Positions 51,038 through 61,612 are shown, numbered from the stretch's first letter. The stretch: 64,000 nt of DNA from Leishmania mexicana MHOM/GT/2001/U1103 (GCF_000234665.1 NC_018332.1:677755-741754); one strand, 5' to 3'. Program-made: numbers and translations. Notes: generated by a model from the sequence alone, not told the origin.

Positions 51038-51379
51038 TCACCAGTCATCATCCATGCGCTTGCGAGCAATGGTGATGTGGGACCTGCTCTCCGCCTCCTG
51101 GTTCGCCATCTGCCCCAACAGCTCCCGCACCGTGTCATCCGACACGGGCGGCTGCATCTTGCCCCTCTGCACGGCTTGGATGATGTGCAACTCTACAGCC
51201 TGGGCGCGGTCCGCCTTCACCTGCGCGATGCGCTTCAGGCGCTCGCGGCCCTCCGCACTTACGAAAGCGCGCAGCATATTCTCCTTCTGCTCCTCAAAAG
51301 CCTCCATCCGCTCCTGCTGCGCCTGCTGCTTCGCCACCATCTGCTGAGCCTGCTCCTCCGAGATCGGCACGCGCGACAT
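51038..51379 (-). CDS. PDCD5: PDCD5-family (TFAR19-like) DNA-binding protein (113 aa)
   Basis: A small, helical protein of the PDCD5 family found in archaea and eukaryotes. I start at the ATG at 51379 (MSRVPISEEQAQQMVAK); the preceding 13 residues in frame add nothing conserved. The family core is visible: a charged N-terminal helix, then EGRERLKRIAQVKADRAQAVE, then a helix ending in VSDDTVRELLGQM. This corresponds to the RIALVKPEKA...VTEEELIGLLEQ pattern of animal PDCD5. Length is normal (about 110-125 aa). The basic C-terminal tail ends ARKRMDDDW. In animals PDCD5 is a nuclear/cytoplasmic factor linked to apoptosis and the TRiC chaperonin; in archaea a DNA-binding protein. Its parasite role is not shown by sequence. 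Confidence 0.92.
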   Translation of the reverse strand: MSRVPISEEQAQQMVAKQQAQQERMEAFEEQKENMLRAFVSAEGRERLKRIAQVKADRAQAVELHIIQAVQRGKMQPPVSDDTVRELLGQMANQEAESRSHITIARKRMDDDW

Positions 51380-52048
51380 AGTGACCGACGCAGAAAATTG
51401 CCTGTGTACGTGACTCAATTCGTGTCCGCGCGTTCCGTTGGAGAAGGGAACGGGGAAAGGAACGCGTGCCTTGTCAAGTACGCCCGTGGATCGACTCTGA
51501 CTGTCTCGACCGCTTCTCTCCGTGTCGTGTGCGCGCCACAGTACAGCCCTGGTTCACCACTTCGAAGGCCCGACCCTCAGTAGGGAAAACAGATCCGTAG
51601 AGTGGCCCTCGAGAGACACGACCACGTGACCAGACGGAGAAGGAAAGGAGGTTCACACACAAGGCGAGAAAAACCAAGAGCGCGCATCCACGGAGAGTGC
51701 ACCAAAAGCGAAGAACGTAGAAGTAGAGGTAGAGTGTCGGTGTCCGCTTAGTAGCACAGACCCGCGCGTGTGCAGAACTCCGTGTACGTGAAGAATGCAC
51801 TGCGCTTTCCCGTGACGTTCGTACAACTAAGTCGCACAAGACACAAAGATAGCACGACGACCCAGCGAGCGGCTAAAGGTCCTCAAAATCACAGGGAGGG
51901 GTAAAGTGGGCGTGTAGGGCGGGAGGAAAGAATACGATGATGACGGCAGTCCGGTGACTCACGACATGGCGACAGTCATGACGCCATAACGTAAGCAACC
52001 CCAAATAACCCGCGAGACCGGATAATCAAAAAGATACCAATACCAGCA
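51380..52048. other. intergenic/UTR region between PDCD5 and the ZIP array
   Basis: Unique sequence with the PDCD5 5' flank; no gene supported. It abuts the left end of the tandem array, where a 38-bp array-junction repeat begins at 52049. Confidence 0.6.
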
Positions 52049-52086
52049 GCAGAGGCGAAGTAGAAGAGGGGACACGTGAAGGGCAG
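52049..52086. repeat. array-junction direct repeat, left end
   Basis: First of four copies of a 38-bp sequence starting GCAGAGGCGAA and ending GGGCAG. Here it marks where unique DNA meets the array; it differs by one base from the right-end copy. Confidence 0.85.
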
Positions 52087-53841
52087 TGGAAGAGGAGGCA
52101 CCGGCAGCGGTGCGACGCGGCACCGGGCACGCACTCCAGAGCGACGCCGAGATGCACGCCGCCGTGGCAGCGCCGTCAGCGCTCAGCGGCGGCACGGCAG
52201 AGCCGAGCGACACGGACCCTCGCATGCAGGGGGTAAGCACCACAACGCCCACCCCCGCACAGTCGCGCAACGCCGGAGGGCGAGCACAGACGCGGGCACC
52301 ACGCAGACGCACACAGACACCAAGCATTACTTGTCACCGCGCACACCCCGGCAAGACACAGGCCGTCCAATGCACCAGAGATGGCAAGGCACGGGACGCG
52401 CGGCCGGAGCACAACCACGGAAACACGGGAAATCGCCACAGGAGCCGAAAGAAGAACGTGAAACCGAAACAACAAAAGGCACAAAAGCGAAGTCGGCGAC
52501 AGCGCCACACGCGCACGCGCACGCCCGTCAACCTCGCGGTCGCAGTGCTTGCCGGGGCGGCGACGGCCTCACGTCACGGAGAATCCCTCGCACCCCGTCC
52601 CCGTCGCAGCGCTCGGCATCCACAGAGACAGCGACGCCCGCAGAGACGCAGCGGAGGGAAGCGCATCGCGCACAGGCACATGTCAGGCGGCAGGCAGCGA
52701 GGCAGGCGCACGCGCAACGTGCAACGTGCAACGGGGACGCATCCGCCGACGCCACGCGCGAAGGCCCTTCCCACCACACCGCTCTCGCCGGTGCACCACA
52801 GAAAGAGACCAAAGCACAAGCACAAAGCAAAATCAAGAGAGAAGCAGGCGAAGCATACAGGCCTTTACGACGGGGGGCGGGAGAGGCCATCGAGCCGTGC
52901 GCGCAGCGGCGCGGTCTCCCACCACGCGAGGACTCTCAGGGACCCTCACGCGCGCGCGCCTCCGCGGGCAGACACAAGGCAGCGCGACGCACACACACTT
53001 ACCTACACACACACACACACACTTACTCACTTAGACACGCACAGACGCGGGTTATAGGCGACCTGTAGCATGCCACCACCTACTCACAGACACAAAGCAC
53101 GGTACAGTCGTTAGAGGAGAACACTATTGCGGTGGGCGCATGGAGAGGGTGGAAAAGACGGGCGACACACACACACAGTCGCACGCGCACGTCGGCAACA
53201 GCAACGAGAGGAAGCAACGGTAGAGAGCACAGCACGTTGCCTCCGCCGTCCCGCCTGCAGCGCGCCACCGCAGCACACGAGGCGGGAGCGCCGCGCAGCG
53301 CGCGCCATCACAGTCGCTGCAACCCTCCGGGGTCGAGGGGGGAAGCAGTTGGGGCCGAATACGCACCAACACACACACACACAAGAAACACACACACAAG
53401 GGAAAATCAACGCGCGCACAGGAAGGGGCACGCGAGCGACGCGCGGCAGCAGCAGCCGTGCAGCAGTCAACGCAGCACAAGCAACAGCGCTGACTCGTAC
53501 GGCTCCGCCACCGCAAGCCGCCCACCATCCCTTCCTCAACTCATGGGAACGCACACACACATACACACACGTACACGCGCTCGAGAGAGCGTCAAGGCGA
53601 GCCAGAGCCGCACTCTCTCGTCGTCCCAGGGGGGACAGTGCGGGGTAAGGGTGAAAGTGAGAGCGACACGCGCAGGGAAAGAACGAAAAGCACACGCACA
53701 CACACCACTGACATGGACGCAAAGCAACAGCCAGTAAAGACACGAGAGAGACCACACGCTGCTAGGAAGCACGCACGCGCACAGCGGCGGGGGACGAAGA
53801 GGGGACAGAGGGCCCGGCTATCGTGCTCCCGGGTAGCGCAC
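52087..53841. other. ZIP 3' intergenic unit, first copy (truncated by gap)
   Basis: Noncoding, CA-rich sequence that is nearly identical to 54159-55911. It presumably forms the long 3' UTR/intergenic part of a ZIP gene lost in the adjacent gap. It holds CA runs at about 53000-53030 and 53365-53385. Long plus-strand open frames occur but I reject them as coding. Confidence 0.75.
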
Positions 53842-53941
53842 NNNNNNNNNNNNNNNNNNNNNNNNNNNNNNNNNNNNNNNNNNNNNNNNNNNNNNNNNNN
53901 NNNNNNNNNNNNNNNNNNNNNNNNNNNNNNNNNNNNNNNNN
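53842..53941. other. assembly gap (100 N) hiding a ZIP gene
   Basis: Left flank equals the intergenic unit at about 55911, right flank equals the ZIP 5' flank at about 58993. A complete ZIP gene and roughly 570 bp of its 3' flank should lie between. Confidence 0.85.
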
Positions 53942-54120
53942 GTGGCGGCGTCGCACAGTCGCTGTAGGTTAGGGGGGAACAAACAAGAGAAAGACACGAA
54001 TTAAGAAAAAGGCAGCTATGTAGCGAGAGAGGCCGAGAGAGTGTCTTGATGCCGGGCGGTGCGCGTGGGCGATGAGGACGGGGAGGGCGTGCGCGGTGCG
54101 GGTAAGTTGGGCGGAGGGGT

Positions 54121-54158
54121 GCAGAGGCGAAATGGAAGAGGGGACACGTGAAGGGCAG
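54121..54158. repeat. array-junction direct repeat, internal copy
   Basis: The 38-bp sequence at the boundary between the ZIP 5' flank (53942-54120) and the next intergenic unit. It differs by one base from the right-end copy. Confidence 0.85.
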
Positions 54159-56483
54159 TGGAAGAGGAGGCACCGGCAGCGGTGCGACGCGGCACCGGGC
54201 ACGCACTCCAGAGCGACGCCGAGATGCACGCCGCCGTGGCAGCGCCGTCAGCGCTCAGCGGCGGCACGGCAGAGCCGAGCGACACGGACCCTCGCATGCA
54301 GGGGGTAAGCACCACAACGCCCACCCCCGCACAGTCGCGCAACGCCGGAGGGCGAGCACAGACGCGGGCACCACGCAGACACACACAGACACCAAGCATT
54401 ACTTGTCACCGCGCACACCCCGGCAAGACACAGGCCGTCCAATGCACCAGAGATGGCAAGGCACGGGACGCGCGGCCGGAGCACAACCACGGAAACACGG
54501 GAAATCGCCACAGGAGCCGAAAGAAGAACGTGAAACCGAAACAACAAAAGGCACAAAAGCGAAGTCGGCGACAGCGCCACACGCGCACGCGCACGCCCGT
54601 CAACCTCGCGGTCGCAGTGCTTGCCGGGGCGGCGACGGCCTCACGTCACGGAGAATCCCTCGCACCCCGTCCCCGTCGCAGCGCTCGGCATCCACAGAGA
54701 CAGCGACGCCCGCAGAGACGCAGCGGAGGGAAGCGCATCGCGCACAGGCACATGTCAGGCGGCAGGCAGCGAGGCAGGCGCACGCGCAACGTGCAACGTG
54801 CAACGGGGACGCATCCGCCGACGCCACGCGCGAAGGCCCTTCCCACCACACCGCTCGCCGGTGCACCACAGAAAGAGACCAAAGCACAAGCACAAAGCAA
54901 AATCAAGAGAGAAGCAGGCGAAGCATACAGGCCTTTACGACGGGGGGCGGGAGAGGCCATCGAGCCGTGCGCGCAGCGGCGCGGTCTCCCACCACGCGAG
55001 GACTCTCAGGGACCCTCACGCGCGCGCGCCTCCGCGGGCAGACACAAGGCAGCGCGACGCACACACACTTACCTACACACACACACACACACTTACTCAC
55101 TTAGACACGCACAGACGCGGGTTATAGGCGACCTGTAGCATGCCACCGCCTACTCACAGACACAAAGCACGGTACAGTCGTTAGAGGAGAACACTATTGC
55201 GGTGGGCGCATGGAGAGGGTGGAAAAGACGGGCGACACACACACACAGTCGCACGCGCACGTCGGCAACAGCAACGAGAGGAAGCAACGGTAGAGAGCAC
55301 AGCACGTTGCCTCCGCCGTCCCGCCTGCAGCGCGCCACCGCAGCACACGAGGCGGGAGCGCCGCGCAGCGCGCGCCATCACAGTCGCTGCAACCCTCCGG
55401 GGTCGAGGGGGGAAGCAGTTGGGGCCGAATACGCACCAACACACACACACACACAGAAACACACACACAAGGGAAAATCAACGCGCGCACAGGAAGGGGC
55501 ACGCGAGCGACGCGCGGCAGCAGCAGCCGTGCAGCAGTCAACGCAGCACAAGCAACAGCGCTGACTCGTACGGCTCCGCCACCGCAAGCCGCCCACCATC
55601 CCTTCCTCAACTCATGGGAACGCACACACACATACACACACGTACACGCGCTCGAGAGAGCGTCAAGGCGAGCCAGAGCCGCACTCTCTCGTCGTCCCAG
55701 GGGGGACAGTGCGGGGTAAGGGTGAAAGTGAGAGCGACACGCGCAGGGAAAGAACGAAAAGCACACGCACACACACCACTGACATGGACGCAAAGCAACA
55801 GCCAGTAAAGACACGAGAGAGACCACACGCTGCTAGGAAGCACGCACGCGCACAGCGGCGGGGGACGAAGAGGGGACAGAGGGCCCGGCTATCGTGCTCC
55901 CGGGTAGCGCACCGCTCCTCTGGGGAGGGGGAGGCACACCGGGAACGGTGCCCAGCAAACACATTTTGACAAGCCGGCAGGGAGGGGAGAGAGGAGAAGA
56001 ACTCCTCCGTCGCTACAAAACACGAAGAGAGCACTGCGTGAATAGTGAAGAGGGTGAGAGAAGCGCGCAAGGACCGTAAGAAAGCCGTGGGCCCCGCTGC
56101 GGAGCGCCGTACGGTGGGTGGCGTGCGTGTGGATGCGTGTGCATTACGCCGATGCAAAGGGGGTGGGGGCGTGTGGAAGGGGGGAGGGAAACTAAAACGA
56201 GGAGGAGGAGAGCTTACGAAACAGCGTGGAAGAAAAGAGGGGGGAGGTAGCGAAAGAAAAGGGTGCACTAGAACAGGACTGATCTACTACTAATGTGTTG
56301 CGCCGCGCGCGTGCCTGCGACGCCGTGGGGGAGAGGGAGCGCTGGGATGCCCGCAGCTGAGAGGCGGGGCGTCAAGCAGGCACCGCCGGCCCGCCCACGC
56401 CCCACAGCAGCACAGAAGCGCGACCCATTGCAGCAGCAGCCACCTAGCCACATACTCGCGCAGGAACAGCAGCGGTCCAACAC
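54159..56483. other. ZIP 3' intergenic unit, second copy (complete)
   Basis: The only complete copy of the roughly 2.3-kb intergenic unit, directly downstream (in transcription) of the intact ZIP gene. CA runs occur at about 55075-55095 and 55440-55455. No gene supported. Its length and near-identity between copies make it a candidate for shared post-transcriptional control of all ZIP copies. Confidence 0.75.
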
Positions 56484-57836
56484 CTACAGCCACTTCCCAA
56501 TCATCGCCATCACGCCCGCACCGATCCACAGCCCGGCGTACATCCCGATCCGCTTGGCCACGCCGCGCTTGCTCTTCACGCCGCAGTGCACATGCAGGTC
56601 GTGCGGGAAGTCCACGAACAGCAGGTTGAAGGCAATGTACAGCATGATCCCGCCGCAGATCGAGTCCAGGATCGCACTCACCAACGCGTACGTCGTCCCC
56701 GACAGCGCGTCGCGCGACGCCATCACAGCGCCGGTCCCTGCCGCAATCCCGATCGGCGCAGAGAACGAGAACACAAGCATCAGCGCAAGCTCCAGTGATA
56801 TCTTGAACGACGCGTCCGCAAGACGCGCGCCCATCGCAAGGCCCTCGAACAGCTGGTGGAACACAAGCGCAATGATCAGCGCGCGCAGGTCCGTGCCGTT
56901 CGACACGGCAACCGCAAGCCCCACAAACACGCTGTGCAGCGTCACGCCGAACTCCATGCACACCGCTGCCACGACGCGCTGCAGCGGCGCCATGTCCTCC
57001 GGCACAGCTACGCCGTGCTGGTGTCCCCCACACGCCTCAGCGTCCATCTGAGGCACAGAGGCACAGCCCTGCCCATCCTCCACACAGCCGTGCATGTCCT
57101 GCAGCGCATCCTCGTCGGGCCTCGTCGAAGGCACGCCCTTGCGCACCGCAACGCACTCGTTGCACAGCGAGTCGTGGCACGGATCCGCGGGCAGCGCCTT
57201 ACCAGCGGCGCGCGCGCTCCACCGCTCCGCAATCCACCCGATCGTCCCGTCAATCGCGTGCATCACGATAGCGGCCATCATCGCGAACAGGAAAGCCCAG
57301 CCCTCGTACATCTCGCGGAAGCTCTCAGGGATGGAGTCAGCCCCAAGCACAACAGAAGCGGGGCTGATCATGTGAATCATCGAAACAGCAAGCACCACAC
57401 CCGTCGCAGCCGACTTGCCCACAGCGTACACGTACGCGTGGAGACGCAGCGCAGGCACACGCTTGCCCACGATCGGGATCAGCGTGCCCACAGCTGATGC
57501 AGCGAGAATGATGAAGATCGCAGCAATGTGCAATCCCAGCATGTAGTCGCCCTGCACGGAGCCGCTGCCGTGGCTGTGGCCGTGGCCGCCGTCGGAGCCG
57601 CTGCCGTGGCTGTGGCCGTGGTCATGCGCAGACTCAGCATACGAGAGGCGGCTTCTGGTACCGTCACCCTTCGCGCTGGAGTGCGACCCCGCACGGACCT
57701 GCGAGTAGGCGACCGTCTTCGTTGCGGAAGCAACGGCCGACTGAAATTCGAGGGGCTCGCGCGCCTGCACCGCAACGGCAGCGCGCACAAGATCGCCGGC
57801 CAGCTGGCGGAGCACCGTGAGGGTGGGTTGCGCCAT
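56484..57836 (-). CDS. ZIP: ZIP-family metal transporter, copy A (intact, 450 aa)
   Basis: A Zrt/Irt-like divalent-metal importer (zinc, possibly iron) of the plasma membrane. Start at the ATG at 57836 (MAQPTLTVLRQLAGDL), 13 nt after a textbook splice acceptor. Order: a hydrophilic N-terminus; a His-rich segment of two 12-residue units (HGHSHGSGSDGG type, residues about 70-93); TM1 (LGLHIAAIFIILAASAVGT), TM2 and TM3. A Cys/His-rich loop with CHDSLCNEC and GGHQHG follows. TM4 has HSVFVGLAV (about residue 299) and TM5 has HQLFEGLAMG (about 329), the paired metal-site motifs of the family; three more spans follow. Compared with copies B and C it has four fewer His units and a different loop (MISPASVVLGADS instead of MINHASVVFGADC). 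It appears fully functional. LIT1-type iron transport is an alternative specificity that sequence cannot settle. Confidence 0.93.
   Translation of the reverse strand: MAQPTLTVLRQLAGDLVRAAVAVQAREPLEFQSAVASATKTVAYSQVRAGSHSSAKGDGTRSRLSYAESAHDHGHSHGSGSDGGHGHSHGSGSVQGDYMLGLHIAAIFIILAASAVGTLIPIVGKRVPALRLHAYVYAVGKSAATGVVLAVSMIHMISPASVVLGADSIPESFREMYEGWAFLFAMMAAIVMHAIDGTIGWIAERWSARAAGKALPADPCHDSLCNECVAVRKGVPSTRPDEDALQDMHGCVEDGQGCASVPQMDAEACGGHQHGVAVPEDMAPLQRVVAAVCMEFGVTLHSVFVGLAVAVSNGTDLRALIIALVFHQLFEGLAMGARLADASFKISLELALMLVFSFSAPIGIAAGTGAVMASRDALSGTTYALVSAILDSICGGIMLYIAFNLLFVDFPHDLHVHCGVKSKRGVAKRIGMYAGLWIGAGVMAMIGKWL
57561..57620 (-). repeat. 36-bp minisatellite coding His repeats, copy A (2 units)
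   Basis: Two units of a 36-bp repeat encoding a 12-residue GHGHSHGSGSDG pattern before TM1; copies B and C have six units. Confidence 0.9.
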
Positions 57837-57849
57837 GGTCGCTCGCCTC

Positions 57850-57873
57850 CTGGGAATGAAAGAAGAAGCAATA
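57850..57873 (-). promoter_or_regulatory. trans-splice acceptor, ZIP copy A
   Basis: Minus strand reads TTGCTTCTTCTTTCATTCCCAG, a compact polypyrimidine tract ending in AG at 57851-57850, leaving a 13-nt 5' UTR. The same sequence is repeated before copies B and C. Confidence 0.65.
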
Positions 57874-57913
57874 GAGCCGTGCTTGGGCCGAGCAAGAAGA
57901 GGATCTGCGGGTG

Positions 57914-58013
57914 NNNNNNNNNNNNNNNNNNNNNNNNNNNNNNNNNNNNNNNNNNNNNNNNNNNNNNNNNNNNNNNNNNNNNNNNNNNNNNNNNNNNNNN
58001 NNNNNNNNNNNNN
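57914..58013. other. assembly gap (100 N) inside the ZIP array
   Basis: Left flank lies in the 5' flank of copy A (equals about 58947). Right flank lies within the ZIP coding region (equals 57116 and 60743). Missing: the rest of the 5' flank, a whole intergenic unit and the 3' half of copy B. Confidence 0.85.
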
Positions 58014-58870
58014 GTCGAAGGCACGCCCTTGCGCACCGCAACGCACTCGTTGCACAGCGAGTCGTGGCACGGATCCGCGGGCAGCGCCTTACCAGCGGCG
58101 CGCGCGCTCCACCGCTCCGCAATCCACCCGATCGTCCCGTCAATCGCGTGCATCACGATAGCGGCCATCATCGCGAACAGGAAAGCCCAGCCCTCGTACA
58201 TCTCGCGGAAGCTCTCAGGGATGCAGTCAGCCCCAAACACAACAGAAGCGTGGTTGATCATGTGAATCATCGAAACAGCAAGCACCACACCCGTCGCAGC
58301 CGACTTGCCCACAGCGTACACGTACGCGTGGAGACGCAGCGCAGGCACACGCTTGCCCACGATCGGGATCAGCGTGCCCACAGCTGATGCAGCGAGAATG
58401 ATGAAGATCGCAGCAATGTGCAATCCCAGCATGTAGTCGCCCTCCACGGAGCCGCAGCCGTGGCTGTGACCGTGGCCGCCGTCGGAGCCGCTGCCGTGGC
58501 TGTGGCCGTGGCCGCTGTCGGAGCCGCTGCCGTGGCTGTGGCCGTGGCCGCTGTCGGAGCCGCTGCCGTGGCTGTGGCCGTGGCCGCCGTCGGAGCCGCT
58601 GCCGTGGCTGTGGCCGTGGCCGCCGTCGGAGCCGCTGCCGTGGCTGTGGCCGTGGTCATGCGCAGACTCAGCATACGAGAGGCGGCTTCTGGTACCGTCA
58701 CCCTTCGCGCTGGAGTGCGACCCCGCACGGACCTGCGAGTAGGCGACCGTCTTCGTTGCGGAAGCAACGGCCGACTGAAATTCGAGGGGCTCGCGCGCCT
58801 GCACCGCAACGGCAGCGCGCACAAGATCGCCGGCCAGCTGGCGGAGCACCGTGAGGGTGGGTTGCGCCAT
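58014..58870 (-). CDS. ZIP: ZIP-family metal transporter, copy B (3' half lost in gap)
   Basis: Start at the ATG at 58870; 285 codons are visible before the gap. The sequence equals copy C for most of this length, with six 12-residue His units and the loop MINHASVVFGADCIP. It keeps the reading frame where copy C has a stop (VLAVSMIHMIN). The TM4/TM5 metal-site motifs and the C-terminus fall in the gap. This is an assembly truncation, not evidence of a biologically truncated gene. Confidence 0.9.
58451..58654 (-). repeat. 36-bp minisatellite coding His repeats, copy B (6 units)
   Basis: Six near-identical 36-bp units alternating between SDG- and SDS-type; the unit nearest TM1 reads HGCGS instead of HGSGS. 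Confidence 0.9.
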
Positions 58871-58883
58871 GGTCGCTCGCCTC

Positions 58884-58907
58884 CTGGGAATGAAAGAAGA
58901 AGCAATA
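58884..58907 (-). promoter_or_regulatory. trans-splice acceptor, ZIP copy B
   Basis: Identical to the acceptor of copy A; AG at 58885-58884, 13 nt before the start codon. Confidence 0.65.
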
Positions 58908-59171
58908 GAGCCGTGCTTGGGCCGAGCAAGAAGAGGATCTGCGGGTGCGCGCGAGAGACGGAGGCGGGCGGGGACGGGGCGGTTGGCGAGGCGTGGCGGC
59001 GTCGCACAGTCGCTGTAGGTTAGGGGGGAACAAACAAGAGAAAGACACGAATTAAGAAAAAGGCAGCTATGTAGCGAGAGAGGCCGAGAGAGTGTCTTGA
59101 TGCCGGGCGGTGCGCGTGGGCGATGAGGACGGGGAGGGCGTGCGCGGTGCGGGTAAGTTGGGCGGAGGGGT

Positions 59172-59209
59172 GCAGAGGCGAAATGGAAGAGGGGACACGT
59201 GAAGGGCAG
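59172..59209. repeat. array-junction direct repeat, internal copy
   Basis: Third visible copy of the 38-bp junction sequence, between the 5' flank of copy B and the next intergenic unit. Confidence 0.85.
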
Positions 59210-60102
59210 TGGAAGAGGAGGCACCGGCAGCGGTGCGACGCGGCACCGGGCACGCACTCCAGAGCGACGCCGAGATGCACGCCGCCGTGGCAGCGCCGTC
59301 AGCGCTCAGCGGCGGCACGGCAGAGCCGAGCGACACGGACCCTCGCATGCAGGGGGTAAGCACCACAACGCCCACCCCCGCACAGTCGCGCAACGCCGGA
59401 GGGCGAGCACAGACGCGGGCACCACGCAGACGCACACAGACACCAAGCATTACTTGTCACCGCGCACACCCCGGCAAGACACAGGCCGTCCAATGCACCA
59501 GAGATGGCAAGGCACGGGACGCGCGGCCGGAGCACAACCACGGAAACACGGGAAATCGCCACAGGAGCCGAAAGAAGAACGTGANACCGAAACAACAAAG
59601 GCACAAAAGCGAAGTCGGCGACAGCGCCACACGCGCACGCGCACGCCCGTCAACCTCGCGGTCGCAGTGCTTGCCGGNNNNNNNNNNNNNNNNNNNNNNN
59701 NNNNNNNNNNNNNNNNNNNNNNNNNNNNNNNNNNNNNNNNNNNNNNNNNNNNNNNNNNNNNNNNNNNNNNNNNNNNNGGGGGTGGGGGCGTGTGGAAGGG
59801 GGGAGGGAAACTAAAACGAGGAGGAGGAGAGCTTACGAAACAGCGTGGAAGAAAAGAGGGGGGAGGTAGCGAAAGAAAAGGGTGCACTAGAACAGGACTG
59901 ATCTACTACTAATGTGTTGCGCCGCGCGCGTGCCTGCGACGCCGTGGGGGAGAGGGAGCGCTGGGATGCCCGCAGCTGAGAGGCGGGGCGTCAAGCAGGC
60001 ACCGCCGGCCCGCCCACGCCCCACAGCAGCACAGAAGCGCGACCCATTGCAGCAGCAGCCACCTAGCCACATACTCGCGCAGGAACAGCAGCGGTCCAAC
60101 AC
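59210..60102. other. ZIP 3' intergenic unit, third copy (interrupted by gap)
   Basis: Matches 54159-54627 on the left of the gap and 56161-56483 on the right. One ambiguous base lies at 59585 and a one-base A-run difference next to it. No gene supported. Confidence 0.75.
59678..59777. other. assembly gap (100 N) inside the third intergenic unit
   Basis: By comparison with the complete unit, about 1.5 kb of intergenic sequence is missing here. Confidence 0.85.
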
Positions 60103-61599
60103 CTACAGCCACTTCCCAATCATCGCCATCACGCCCGCACCGATCCACAGCCCGGCGTACATCCCGATCCGCTTGGCCACGCCGCGCTTGCTCTTCACGC
60201 CGCAGTGCACATGCAGGTCGTGCGGGAAGTCCACGAACAGCAGGTTGAAGGCAATGTACAGCATGATCCCGCCGCAGATCGAGTCCAGGATCGCACTCAC
60301 CAACGCGTACGTCGTCCCCGACAGCGCGTCGCGCGACGCCATCACAGCGCCGGTCCCTGCCGCAATCCCGATCGGCGCAGAGAACGAGAACACAAGCATC
60401 AGCGCAAGCTCCAGTGATATCTTGAACGACGCGTCCGCAAGACGCGCGCCCATCGCAAGGCCCTCGAACAGCTGGTGGAACACAAGCGCAATGATCAGCG
60501 CGCGCAGGTCCGTGCCGTTCGACACGGCAAGCGCAAGCCCCACAAACACGCTGTGCAGCGTCACGCCGAACTCCATGCACACCGCTGCCACGACGCGCTG
60601 CAGCGGCGCCATGTCCTCCGGCACAGCTACGCCGTGCTGGTGTCCCCCACACGCCTCAGCGTCCATCTGAGGCACAGAGGCACAGCCCTGCCCATCCTCC
60701 ACACAGCCGTGCACGTCCTGCAGCGCATCCTCGTCGGGCCTCGTCGAAGGCACGCCCTTGCGCACCGCAACGCACTCGTTGCACAGCGAGTCGTGGCACG
60801 GATCCGCGGGCAGCGCCTTACCAGCGGCGCGCGCGCTCCACCGCTCCGCAATCCACCCGATCGTCCCGTCAATCGCGTGCATCACGATAGCGGCCATCAT
60901 CGCGAACAGGAAAGCCCAGCCCTCGTACATCTCGCGGAAGCTCTCAGGGATGCAGTCAGCCCCAAACACAACAGAAGCGTGATTGATCCTGTTAATCATC
61001 TACCCAGCCAGCACCACACCCGTCGCAGCCGACTTGCCCACAGCGTACACGTACGCGTGGAGACGCAGCGCAGGCACACGCTTGCCCACGATCGGGATCA
61101 GCGTGCCCACAGCTGATGCAGCGAGAATGATGAAGATCGCAGCAATGTGCAATCCCAGCATGTAGTCGCCCTCCACGGAGCCGCAGCCGTGGCTGTGACC
61201 GTGGCCGCCGTCGGAGCCGCTGCCGTGGCTGTGGCCGTGGCCGCTGTCGGAGCCGCTGCCGTGGCTGTGGCCGTGGCCGCTGTCGGAGCCGCTGCCGTGG
61301 CTGTGGCCGTGGCCGCCGTCGGAGCCGCTGCCGTGGCTGTGGCCGTGGCCGCCGTCGGAGCCGCTGCCGTGGCTGTGGCCGTGGTCATGCGCAGACTCAG
61401 CATACGAGAGGCGGCTTCTGGTACCGTCACCCTTCGCGCTGGAGTGCGACCCCGCACGGACCTGCGAGTAGGCGACCGTCTTCGTTGCGGAAGCAACGGC
61501 CGACTGAAATTCGAGGGGCTCGCGCGCCTGCACCGCAACGGCAGCGCGCACAAGATCGCCGGCCAGCTGGCGGAGCACCGTGAGGGTGGGTTGCGCCAT
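60103..61599 (-). pseudogene. ZIP: ZIP-family metal transporter, copy C, with in-frame stop (498-codon span)
   Basis: Start at the ATG at 61599 and stop at 60103, with the same architecture as the other copies: six His units, TM1-TM3, Cys/His loop, TM4/TM5 motifs and TM6-8. An in-frame TAG at 61002-61000 ends translation after 199 residues, just inside the membrane domain. The remaining 298 codons stay in frame and begin with an ATG (60999). Around the stop, seven substitutions fall within 28 bases (60982-61009) compared with copy B, while the flanks are nearly identical. This could be a real inactivation or conversion tract, but a local sequencing or join error is at least as likely. If the stop is an error this is a normal 498-residue transporter. 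Product details otherwise as copy A; one TM4 residue differs (VGLALAV). Confidence 0.75.
61180..61383 (-). repeat. 36-bp minisatellite coding His repeats, copy C (6 units)
   Basis: Six units with the same SDG/SDS order as copy B. Confidence 0.9.
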
Positions 61600-61612
61600 G
61601 GTCGCTCGCCTC

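Noticed and set aside
52076..53068. Plus-strand open frames of about 320-330 codons, repeated at 54148 and 59199
   Set aside because: They are Arg/His/Thr-rich, overlap in two plus-strand frames, run against the transcription direction and recur only because the intergenic unit is duplicated.
58451..58654. Regular 36-bp repeats as a possible CRISPR array
   Set aside because: No unique spacers; the repeats are in frame, encode His/Gly/Ser and lie in a eukaryotic gene.
57479..59257. Apparent 592-codon frame reading through the gap at 57914
   Set aside because: The N run keeps the frame open by chance; it fuses copy B to the noncoding or out-of-frame flank of copy A.
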